From: Lachnospiraceae bacterium
Lineage (GTDB): Bacteria > Bacillota > Clostridia > Lachnospirales > Lachnospiraceae
Direction: 5' to 3'
NCBI GenBank assembly: GCA_024691875.1
Contig: JAILNG010000014.1
Coordinates: forward strand, 1 to 64,000
Length of the DNA stretch: 64,000 nucleotides
This document shows, piece after piece, positions 53,676 through 61,886 of this stretch. The notes below the pieces were generated by a model. It searched no databases. It saw nothing but the letters and a program-made list of their open reading frames with translations, and was not told the origin of the DNA. Numbering within the stretch: position 1 is the first letter of the stretch; each line of letters starts with the position of its first letter. The translations under genes were made by a program, and so were the position numbers.

Positions 53676-53826
53676 AATCCATTCTACATGCTAAGAAGAA
53701 GCTTTTTTGTGAAAAATGCACAAAGGTTTTAAAAGTCAAGATGAAAATTTCAAATTTAAAAATTTCGAAAACAGACCAATATTGTCGGAGAGATAGCCAA
53801 TTCACAATATGTTAAATTTTATCTTA

Positions 53827-53855
53827 TTGATAAGGGTGGCGCAAAATGTTATAAT
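53827..53855 (+). promoter_or_regulatory. secA promoter
   Basis: TTGATA (53827-53832) and TATAAT (53850-53855) with a 17-bp spacer; the transcript would start near 53862, leaving a leader of about 60 bases. Confidence 0.85.
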
Positions 53856-53923
53856 AAAGGATACTTTTGGGGTATTGTACCTTATTGGGGACAAAAGCCT
53901 ACCATTTATCGGAGGAACATAAA

Positions 53924-56488
53924 TTGAGTATTGTAACAAAAATATTCGGGACTCACAGTGAAAGAGAACTGAAAAAGATTGCTCCCATCGCCGACAAGGT
54001 AATGGCTCTCGATGCAGAGATGGCTGCACTTACGGATGAGCAACTCAGGGGAAAGACAGAAGAGTTCAGAAAGAGACTTAAAAACGGAGAAACACTTGAC
54101 GATCTCCTTGTGGAAGCATATGCAGTAGTGCGTGAAGCTGCCGGAAGAACGTTGGGTATGAAGCACTTCAGAGTGCAGATCATAGGTGGTATCATTCTTC
54201 ATCAGGGACGTATCGCCGAACTTAAAACAGGTGAAGGAAAAACCCTTATGGCCACACTTCCTTCCTACCTCAATGCATTGGAAGGAAAAGGCGTTCATGT
54301 TGTAACATGCAACGATTACCTTGCTCATCGTGATGCAGAGTGGATGGGACAGGTTCATCGATTCCTCGGACTGACAGTCGGATGCATTTTGAACAGTTTA
54401 ACAAATGAAGAGAGAAGAGAAGCATATAACTGCGATATTACATATGCTACCAATAACGAACTCGGATTTGATTATCTTCGTGACAACATGGTGCTTTACA
54501 AGGAGCAGCTTGTTATGCGCGGACTGCCCTACGCCATCATCGATGAAGTAGACTCCATCCTTATCGATGAAGCCAGAACGCCTCTCATCATTTCCGGACA
54601 GAGCGGAAAATCCACCAAGCTTTACGAGGCTTGCGACATTCTCGCCTGCCAGCTGAAGAAAGGAACGGAAAAGGAACTCTCCAAGATGGACATCATCATG
54701 GGTGAAGAGAGTCAGGAATCCGGAGACTTCGTTGTAAATGAAAAGGATAAGAACGTAAACCTTACCGAAGAAGGTGTCAGAAAGGTTGAGCAGTTCTTTA
54801 AGATAGAGAATCTGGCCGATCCCGAAAACCTCGAGATCCAGCACAACATTATTCTTGCACTCAGAGCTCACAACCTTATGTTCAGAGACAAGGATTATGT
54901 TGTTAAGGATGATGAGGTTCTGATCGTTGATGACTTTACGGGACGTATTCTGCCCGGACGCCGTTATTCCGACGGCCTTCATCAGGCCATTGAAGCGAAG
55001 GAACATGTAAAGATCAAGAGAGAATCTCAGACTCTTGCAACGATCACTTTCCAGAACTTCTTTAATAAGTACGAAAAGAAAGCCGGCATGACAGGTACCG
55101 CCCTCACAGAGGAACAGGAATTCCGTGAGATTTACGGAATGGACGTTGTGGAAGTTCCCACAAATGTTCCCGTAAGACGTGTGGATCATGAAGATGCCGT
55201 TTACAAGACAAAGAGAGAAAAATTGAATGCAATTGCCGATGTCGTTGCAAAAGCTCATTCTATCGGACAGCCGGTGCTGGTAGGTACGGTTACCATCGAG
55301 TCTTCCGAAGAAGTCAGCGAGTATCTGCGTCGCAGAGGCATTCCTCATAAAGTTTTGAACGCCAAGTTCCATGAGCTTGAGGCAGAGATCATCGCGGATG
55401 CAGGTCAGAAGGGTGCTGTTACCATCGCCACAAACATGGCAGGACGTGGTACCGACATTAAGCTCGGCGAAGGCGTTGTTGAACTGGGCGGTCTTAAGAT
55501 CATAGGTACGGAAAGACATGAATCCAGACGTATCGACAACCAGTTGAGAGGACGTGCGGGACGTCAGGGTGATCCCGGTGATTCCAGGTTCTACATTTCA
55601 CTTGAAGACGATCTTTTAAGACTCTTCGGTGCTGAAAATCTGATGAACATCTTTAATTCCCTCGGTTTCCCCGAGGGCGAAGAGCTTCATCACAAGATGC
55701 TCTCCAATGCGATCGAAAGAGCGCAGAAGAAGATAGAAGGAAACAACTTCGGCATCAGAAAGAATCTTCTGGAGTACGACCGTGTCAACAATGAGCAGCG
55801 TGAGGTAATCTACGCCGAGCGTCGTAAAGTGCTTGACGGCGAGAACATGCGCAACTCCATTGTCAAGATGATATATGATGTGGTTGAAGGAAGCGTGGAT
55901 ACATGCATCGGAGAAGACAGACTTCCCGAGGAATGGGATATCCCCGAGCTTAACAACCTTCTCCTTCCCATCATCCCCATGGAGACCATAAAGCTTACCG
56001 ATGAGGAGATGAAGCACTTCACTAAGAAGGAACTCAAGCAGAGTCTCAAGGAAAAGGCTTTAAGACTCTATGAATCCAAGGAAGCCGAATTCCCCGAGAA
56101 GGAGCAGTTCCGTGAAGTAGAGCGTGTCGTTCTCCTTAAGGTCATTGACCGTAAATGGATGGATCACATCGATGACATGGCTCAGCTCCAGCAAGGCATA
56201 CATCTTCAGTCCTATGGACAGAAGAATCCCGTTCAGGAGTACAAGATGCAGGGCTACGACATGTTTGACGACATGGAAGCCGCAATCTCCGAAGATACAG
56301 TAAAGATCCTTATGCACATCAAGGTTGAACAGAAGGTTGAACGTGAAGAGGTTGCAAAGATCACCGGAACAAATAAGGATGATTCCGCTTTGAAGCAGCC
56401 CGTACGCCGTGCTACAAAGAAAGTAATGCCCAACGATCCCTGCCCTTGCGGATCCGGCAAAAAGTACAAATTCTGCTGCGGTAAGTGA
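53924..56488 (+). CDS. secA: Preprotein translocase ATPase SecA (TTG start)
   Basis: About 854 residues. SecA drives proteins through SecYEG using ATP. Walker A is [11 protein letters not shown], followed by the DEAD-type [17 protein letters not shown], the preprotein cross-linking domain, [26 protein letters not shown], and the C-terminal SEC-C zinc motif [13 protein letters not shown]. The ORF track starts at 53867 with 19 extra residues. The conserved N-terminus begins at [17 protein letters not shown], where TTG at 53924 lies 8 bases after GGAGG, so TTG is chosen. prfB follows 43 bp downstream, the usual secA-prfB order. Confidence 0.96.
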   Translation: MSIVTKIFGTHSERELKKIAPIADKVMALDAEMAALTDEQLRGKTEEFRKRLKNGETLDDLLVEAYAVVREAAGRTLGMKHFRVQIIGGIILHQGRIAELKTGEGKTLMATLPSYLNALEGKGVHVVTCNDYLAHRDAEWMGQVHRFLGLTVGCILNSLTNEERREAYNCDITYATNNELGFDYLRDNMVLYKEQLVMRGLPYAIIDEVDSILIDEARTPLIISGQSGKSTKLYEACDILACQLKKGTEKELSKMDIIMGEESQESGDFVVNEKDKNVNLTEEGVRKVEQFFKIENLADPENLEIQHNIILALRAHNLMFRDKDYVVKDDEVLIVDDFTGRILPGRRYSDGLHQAIEAKEHVKIKRESQTLATITFQNFFNKYEKKAGMTGTALTEEQEFREIYGMDVVEVPTNVPVRRVDHEDAVYKTKREKLNAIADVVAKAHSIGQPVLVGTVTIESSEEVSEYLRRRGIPHKVLNAKFHELEAEIIADAGQKGAVTIATNMAGRGTDIKLGEGVVELGGLKIIGTERHESRRIDNQLRGRAGRQGDPGDSRFYISLEDDLLRLFGAENLMNIFNSLGFPEGEELHHKMLSNAIERAQKKIEGNNFGIRKNLLEYDRVNNEQREVIYAERRKVLDGENMRNSIVKMIYDVVEGSVDTCIGEDRLPEEWDIPELNNLLLPIIPMETIKLTDEEMKHFTKKELKQSLKEKALRLYESKEAEFPEKEQFREVERVVLLKVIDRKWMDHIDDMAQLQQGIHLQSYGQKNPVQEYKMQGYDMFDDMEAAISEDTVKILMHIKVEQKVEREEVAKITGTNKDDSALKQPVRRATKKVMPNDPCPCGSGKKYKFCCGK

Positions 56489-56531
56489 TCCGCGGCATCA
56501 AAATAAAATTTTTAAAAGGTGGTGACGACTG

Positions 56532-57669
56532 GTGGTAGAACTTGATCAGATCAAGACAGAACTTAATACTTATGAAAAACCTTTAGTCGAAGTGGGGGAT
56601 TCACTTTGACCTCGCCAATAAGCGGGAGAAGATCCAGGAAATAGAAAACATTATGAATGAGCCCAATTTTTGGGATTCCGCGGAGAAATCCCAGGAATAC
56701 GTTAAGGAGCTCAATCAGTTAAAGAACATCGTCGGAGAGTACGAAGACTTAAAGAAGGAATTTGAGGACGTTGAACTCTTCCTTGAGATGGGCTACGAAG
56801 AAAACGATCCGGCCTTTGTGCCTGAGGTACAGGAGGCTTTGGACAAATTTAAAGAGCACCTGGAAGCCATGCGTCTTTCGACAATGCTTTCTGGCGAATA
56901 CGATCACAATGACGCTATTCTCACTCTCCATGCGGGAGCGGGCGGAACGGAAAGCTGTGACTGGGCGTCAATGCTGTGCAGAATGTATATGCGTTGGGCT
57001 GAGAAACACGGATTTGCGGTAGCAATGCTCGACTTCCTTGACGGAGATGAAGCGGGATACAAGTCGGTAACTTTGGAGATCAAGGGTGAGAATGCCTACG
57101 GCTATTTGAAGAGCGAAAAAGGCATACATCGTCTGGTCCGCATCTCGCCTTTCAATGCAGCGGGTAAGCGCCAGACCTCCTTTGTGTCCTGTGATGTAAT
57201 GCCTGACATTGAGGAAAACATCGACATCGAGATAAATGATGCTGATATCAGGATCGACACCTATCACTCCAGCGGTGCCGGCGGTCAGCATATCAACAAG
57301 ACTTCTTCTGCCATCAGAATTACGCACTTCCCTACGGGAATCGTGGTTCAGTGCCAGAACGAAAGATCACAGTTCCAGAACAAGGACAAGGCTATGCAGA
57401 TGCTGAAAGCCAAGCTCTATCTTCTTGAAAAGGAGAAGAACGAAGCAAAAACATCAGGCATACGAGGAGAGGTCCGTGACATCAATTTCGGAAGTCAGAT
57501 CAGATCCTATGTTTTACAGCCTTATACGCTTGTTAAAGACCACAGGACTAACGCAGAAGTGGGAAATGCAGGCAATGTTTTGGACGGCTATCTGGATCCT
57601 TTCATTACCGCTTATCTTAAGTGGAATGCAACGGGACAGAAGTCAGGCGAGGACTCGGATATCGAATAA
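56532..57669 (+). CDS. prfB: Peptide chain release factor 2, programmed +1 frameshift
   Basis: About 378 residues after frameshifting. RF2 terminates translation at UGA and UAA. The ORF track shows only the part from 56653. Upstream, AGGTGGTGA precedes GTG 56532, opening a 25-codon frame (MVELDQIKTELNTYEKPLVE, then VGDSL) that ends at an in-frame TGA in CTT-TGA-C (56604-56610). A +1 slip on CTT continues as DLANKREKIQEIE into the main frame, matching the RF2 N-terminus. The GGGGG 5 bases before CTT is the internal Shine-Dalgarno; E. coli has 3. The codon-recognition tripeptide SPF (RISPFNAAG) and the catalytic GGQ (SSGAGGQHINK) are intact. RF2 thus autoregulates its own synthesis. Confidence 0.93.
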
Positions 57670-57740
57670 AACCCTGTGCCCGAGGGTTAAAGCAGGGCAC
57701 TTCTTGCGGCCGCCGCAATGAAGACGGAGATAAAAGGAAA

Positions 57741-59345
57741 ATGAAGACAAAAGAAGAGATCAAAAAGGCTATCGGGGAGGGAAAGACCTTCCTTGGAATC
57801 GAACTCGGTTCCACAAGGATCAAGGGCGTACTTGTCGGTGAAGACTTTGCGCCCATCGCATCAGGTGATCACACCTGGGAAAACAAACTTGTAGACGGCA
57901 TCTGGACCTACTCGATCGAAGAGATCAAAGAAGGCTTAAGAGCCTGTTACAGAAGCCTCGCAGAGAACGTAAAGCGTGAATACGGCGAGGAACTAACCGA
58001 CATTTCGTCCATCGGCATCAGTGCAATGATGCACGGCTACATGCCCTTTAATGAAAAGGGAGAGATACTGGTTCCGTTCAGGACCTGGAGAAACACGATC
58101 ACGGGAGAAGCTGCCGATGAACTCACAGAGCTTTTTGGCTTCAACATCCCCCAGAGATGGAGTATTGCTCATCTTTATCAGGCTATCTTGAATAAGGAGC
58201 CTCATGTTAAGGAAATTAAGTATCTGACCACTCTTGAAGGCTACGTTCATTGGATGCTGACAGGACAAAAGGTCCTTGGTATCGGTGACTGCGCAGGCAT
58301 GTTCCCCATTGACGGCAACACAAAGAATTACAATGCCGTCATGGTTGAAAAATTCGATAAGCTCATTCAGAGCAAAGGCATTGATTTAAAACTTAAGGAC
58401 ATCCTTCCCAAGGTTCTTCTTGCGGGAGAAGAAGCCGGCTGCCTCACGGAAGAGGGTGCAAGGTTTTTGGATCCTACAGGTAAACTGAAAGCCGGGATCA
58501 GACTTTGCCCTCCGGAGGGAGATGCAGGAACCGGTATGGTTGCCACAAATTCCGTGGGGGCCAGAACATGTAATGTTTCCGCAGGAACCAGCTGCTTTGC
58601 GATGGTTGTTTTGGAGAAGGATCTTAAGAAACTTCACAGAGAGATCGATATGGTTACCACTCCCGACGGACTTCCCGTGGCTATGGTTCATTGCAACAAC
58701 TGTACTTCGGATCTCAATGCTTGGATCAATCTTTTTGAAGAAAATCTCAAGCTGTTCGGTCTTGAGGTTGACAAAAACACAATATATGAAAAGCTCTACA
58801 CTCTTGCTCTTAAGGGTGACAAGGATTGCGGCGGTTTAATGAGTTTTCCTTATTTTTCGGGCGAGCATGTGACTCATCTGAACGAAGGCAGACCCATGTT
58901 CTTACGTAAACCCGATGCAGCCTTTAATCTGGCAAATTTCATGAGATGCCATCTGATCTCTTCACTGGGCGTTTTGAAGCTGGGTATGGAGATCCTTAAT
59001 AAGGAAGAAAATGTTAAGGTTGACAGTGTCATGGGACACGGCGGCCTTTTCAAGACAAAGGGCGTAGGTCAGGGAATTCTGGCTGCGATCACCGAGTCTC
59101 CCGTTACCTGCATGGAAACCGCAGGAGAAGGAGGAGCATGGGGCGCGGCTCTTTTGGCTGCCTTCAGTGTCCTCGGCAACGGAGCTTCATTACCGGAATT
59201 CCTTAACAAGAAAGTCTTTGCAGATGCAAAGGGCAGCACAATGCAGCCTGATGCGGCTGATGTTAAAGGCGTTGAGGGATTCATGGAGCTTTACAGAGAA
59301 TGGCTTTCGGCAGAAAAAGCAGCCGTTGGTGCAGAGGGGAGATAA
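57741..59345 (+). CDS. araB: FGGY-family sugar kinase, probable L-ribulokinase
   Basis: About 534 residues. The N-terminal phosphate-binding motif is FLGIELGSTRIKGVL; the second is NVSAGTSCFAMV; the adenosine-site region is VMGHGGLFKTKGVGQG. It is longer and distinct from the XylB at 49650. This FGGY type occurs beside araD and araA in Bacteroidetes and clostridia, where it acts as ribulokinase. The gene immediately downstream (3 bp) is araD, which supports that role. The ORF track starts at 57621 within the prfB end; the ATG at 57741 gives the natural start, with GGAG/AAAGGA upstream. No araA lies in the window. Confidence 0.75.
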   Translation: MKTKEEIKKAIGEGKTFLGIELGSTRIKGVLVGEDFAPIASGDHTWENKLVDGIWTYSIEEIKEGLRACYRSLAENVKREYGEELTDISSIGISAMMHGYMPFNEKGEILVPFRTWRNTITGEAADELTELFGFNIPQRWSIAHLYQAILNKEPHVKEIKYLTTLEGYVHWMLTGQKVLGIGDCAGMFPIDGNTKNYNAVMVEKFDKLIQSKGIDLKLKDILPKVLLAGEEAGCLTEEGARFLDPTGKLKAGIRLCPPEGDAGTGMVATNSVGARTCNVSAGTSCFAMVVLEKDLKKLHREIDMVTTPDGLPVAMVHCNNCTSDLNAWINLFEENLKLFGLEVDKNTIYEKLYTLALKGDKDCGGLMSFPYFSGEHVTHLNEGRPMFLRKPDAAFNLANFMRCHLISSLGVLKLGMEILNKEENVKVDSVMGHGGLFKTKGVGQGILAAITESPVTCMETAGEGGAWGAALLAAFSVLGNGASLPEFLNKKVFADAKGSTMQPDAADVKGVEGFMELYREWLSAEKAAVGAEGR

Positions 59346-59348
59346 AAT

Positions 59349-60071
59349 ATGGGCTTATTAAATGAAGTTAAAGGCGTTTTAAGTCTTGAAAAATTAAAAG
59401 ATATTGTATACGAAGCAAATATGGAACTTCCCAAGAGAGGACTGGTTACTTACACCTGGGGAAATGTCAGCGGGATCGACAGAAAGGCCGGACTTATTGT
59501 AATTAAACCCAGCGGTGTTGATTACGACAAGATGAAGGCTGATGACATGGTTGTGCTCGATCTTGAAGGAAATGTGGTTGAAGGTCATTACAGACCTTCA
59601 TCGGACACTCCCACCCACATTGAGCTGTACAAGGCTTTTCCCGAGATCGGCGGAATAGTTCACACTCATTCTCCCTGGGCTACAAGCTGGGCTCAGGCCG
59701 CACGCTCGATACCTTGCTACGGAACCACTCATGCAGACTACTTTTATGGTCCCATTCCCTGCGTAAGGAATCTTACAAAGGAAGAGATAGACACCGGTTA
59801 CGAAAAACACACGGGTACGTCTATCATTGAAGCATTTGAAGGTAGGAATCCCATGTTTTGCCCCGGTTGCATCTGTGCAAATCACGGCCCTTTCACCTGG
59901 GGGAAGGATCCGAATGAGGCTGTGCACAACGCAGTTGTTTTGGAAGAAGTGGCAAAGATGGCTGCCAGAGCCGAGGCTTTAAATCCTAACATTAAAGAAA
60001 CACCTCAGGCAATGCAGGATAAACATTTTAACAGAAAACACGGTCCAAACGCATATTACGGACAGAATTAG
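59349..60071 (+). CDS. araD: L-ribulose-5-phosphate 4-epimerase
   Basis: A 240-residue class II aldolase-like zinc enzyme that converts L-ribulose 5-phosphate to D-xylulose 5-phosphate. Segments such as [14 protein letters not shown] and [10 protein letters not shown] match the family. The zinc ligands are in [14 protein letters not shown] and the later [10 protein letters not shown]. The epimerase-specific C-terminus, [15 protein letters not shown], is intact. GGGAGA precedes the ATG, three bases after the kinase stop codon. Fuculose-phosphate aldolase relatives lack the C-terminal motif, so AraD (or the UlaF/SgbE type) is favoured. Confidence 0.93.
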   Translation: MGLLNEVKGVLSLEKLKDIVYEANMELPKRGLVTYTWGNVSGIDRKAGLIVIKPSGVDYDKMKADDMVVLDLEGNVVEGHYRPSSDTPTHIELYKAFPEIGGIVHTHSPWATSWAQAARSIPCYGTTHADYFYGPIPCVRNLTKEEIDTGYEKHTGTSIIEAFEGRNPMFCPGCICANHGPFTWGKDPNEAVHNAVVLEEVAKMAARAEALNPNIKETPQAMQDKHFNRKHGPNAYYGQN

Positions 60072-60078
60072 TCGGACC

Positions 60079-60134
60079 TGTGCGGCTTTAAGAGGGAAAA
60101 GCAGTTTTAAAGTCGATTACGAGGAAACCGCACA
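60079..60134 (+). promoter_or_regulatory. Candidate leader hairpin covering the GGDEF gene start
   Basis: TGTGCGG (60079-60085) pairs with CCGCACA (60128-60134), which lies between the ribosome site GAGG (60121-60124) and the ATG. An inner CTTTAA/TTAAAG pairing closes the loop. The fold would tuck the start region into a stem and could limit translation. Confidence 0.4.
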
Positions 60135-61859
60135 ATGGTTAAACAGATAACTAATAAAAAGATCATACTGGTCGGTATCGTGGCCTTCATCGCAATGCTT
60201 ATCGGATGGAGCGTTATTTACATTATGCGCGGCGTCAGGGCGACAGATGGAATTTCCATGGACAGCGGTTGGACGCTGTGTTTAAACGACAAAAGGGTTG
60301 AAAATGTCGACATTTCCACCTACACGGTATCCAATCTTAAACGTCTGGATTCGATAGAGATCTCGCGACTTGTCACCGAGGATCTTCAAAGGGGTTATAC
60401 AGCTCAGGTGAGGAGTCAGTATTGTTCGGTGGAAGTTTTTGTTAACGACGATATGATCTTTTCTTACGGAACTTCCGAAGTGATGAAAAATAGGTTTTTG
60501 GGAAGCGGTTATTGTTTTGTTGAACTTCCGGATGATATTCAGGGTAAGGTACTTAAGATCAGATTTATAATTAATGAAAGAAATGCAATCACCGACATCG
60601 GACGGATCACGCTTGAACCCACATCCGATGCCATGAGAGTTTTTGCTAACAAGAATGCTACAAGTGTTTATCTTAATGCATTTGTTTTGGTTTTCGGACT
60701 GGTTCTGGTTGCCATCGGCCTTTCTGTAAGAGCTAACGGAAGAGACTATCTGAGCCTTATTTTGATCGGAGTTTTTTCTGCAATGATCGGACATTGGTCA
60801 AATTGTCAGGGAAAGATCTACCAGATTTTCTCCGATTCGCTGATAAAACTTTCGACACAGGAATTTCTTTGCCTCTACACCGCTCCGATCCCTTTGGCGG
60901 TATTCATATGGCGTAAGGTAAAGGAAGAAGGCGGCTGGAGAGAAATGGTATTAAGAGTCACAACGATAGTCTTTACAGCCTTTGATGTTTTGGCGGTCTT
61001 TCTTCACTTCACCAACATAGTAAGATTTCCGCAGATCCTTTTGACTTATCATGTTCTCGGAGCTATCGGTATCATTGCGATCTCTGTGGCGGGGATCTTT
61101 AAGATCAGAAAGGAAAAAACATCGGACAAGATCGTGATACTTGCTTTTGCTGAAATTGCTTTGGCCGCATTCATGGATCTGATACGTTTGAATGTGCAAA
61201 GAGTTTTTCTTCCCAGTAAGGACAATATTGTAGAAGTCAGTTTACTGCCTATGGGAGCCATCCTGCTGGTAACGATGCTGACGGCCAGCTATCTGTTCTC
61301 ACTTTATGAAAAGGTGCTTTCTCATGCCGAGAGAGATGCTCTCACAAAGCTGGCCTATCATGATCCGCTTACGGGCATATACAATCGTGCCAAAGCAAAT
61401 GAAAGGTTTAAAGAGCTGGAGGCGAAAGACAGTGTATATGCACTGGTGAACTTTGATGTTAACGGACTTAAGTACGTTAATGATAATTTTGGTCATGACG
61501 AGGGAGATGTTCTCTTAAAGAAAGTGGCAGAGCTTATTGAAAAGAATTTCAATGAGATCGGAACAGGTTATCGCATGAGCGGTGACGAGTTCCTTTGCGT
61601 GATCGATCCCGCCGGGATCTTTACGGTCAAGCAGGCTGCGGACAGATTTAAGAAGGATCTCAAGGAAGCCTCCAAAAACAGCAAGTACGTTCTTTCGGTA
61701 TCCTACGGTATAGCATACAAAAACATCAACGATGATAAGAGCGTTCAGGAGGTCTACTCGGAGGCCGACGAGAAAATGTATGCAATGAAGGCACGCAGCA
61801 AACACTCAAGACAGGCGCTCGAAGAGGAAGGAAAAAATAAGCAGAGGGACCAAGGGTAG
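60135..61859 (+). CDS. Membrane-bound diguanylate cyclase (GGDEF)
   Basis: A 574-residue protein. A membrane helix (about 11-31) is followed by an extracytoplasmic beta-rich domain (about 32-175), then seven or so helices (about 180-395), a layout like 7TMR-DISM receptors. The C-terminal GGDEF domain (about 405-560) has DPLTGIYNRAKAN, VNFDVNGLKYVND and YRMSGDEFLC, where the active motif reads SGDEF, a variant that can be active. The inhibitory RxxD site five residues before it is absent, so product inhibition at that site is unlikely. It would make c-di-GMP in response to an outside signal. An EAL gene follows in the same direction. Confidence 0.88.
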   Translation: MVKQITNKKIILVGIVAFIAMLIGWSVIYIMRGVRATDGISMDSGWTLCLNDKRVENVDISTYTVSNLKRLDSIEISRLVTEDLQRGYTAQVRSQYCSVEVFVNDDMIFSYGTSEVMKNRFLGSGYCFVELPDDIQGKVLKIRFIINERNAITDIGRITLEPTSDAMRVFANKNATSVYLNAFVLVFGLVLVAIGLSVRANGRDYLSLILIGVFSAMIGHWSNCQGKIYQIFSDSLIKLSTQEFLCLYTAPIPLAVFIWRKVKEEGGWREMVLRVTTIVFTAFDVLAVFLHFTNIVRFPQILLTYHVLGAIGIIAISVAGIFKIRKEKTSDKIVILAFAEIALAAFMDLIRLNVQRVFLPSKDNIVEVSLLPMGAILLVTMLTASYLFSLYEKVLSHAERDALTKLAYHDPLTGIYNRAKANERFKELEAKDSVYALVNFDVNGLKYVNDNFGHDEGDVLLKKVAELIEKNFNEIGTGYRMSGDEFLCVIDPAGIFTVKQAADRFKKDLKEASKNSKYVLSVSYGIAYKNINDDKSVQEVYSEADEKMYAMKARSKHSRQALEEEGKNKQRDQG

Positions 61860-61886
61860 TTGTGTTAATTAAGGAATAGGTGGTAT

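Larger units (their letters stand above)
53319..53923. other. AT-rich divergent intergenic region between hpf and secA
   Basis: About 605 bases with no convincing gene; the ORFs of 75-82 codons listed here have no ribosome sites and low-complexity Lys/Ile/Phe composition. It holds, from left, the hpf promoter, a very AT-rich stretch, an isolated TATAAT (53574-53579), two perfect DnaA boxes, a 22-bp palindrome, and the secA promoter. This is the only gene-free stretch over 300 bases in the window. Confidence 0.8.

Noticed and set aside
53557-53815. ORFs of 77-82 codons on both strands between hpf and secA
   Set aside because: No ribosome sites, low-complexity AT-driven composition, and overlap with regulatory signals.
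54398-55519. 373-residue minus-strand ORF
   Set aside because: Antisense to secA, with no supported start and no domain.
56653-57669. Short prfB starting at ATG 56653
   Set aside because: It lacks the N-terminal part of RF2, which is recovered through the GTG start and CTT-TGA-C frameshift.
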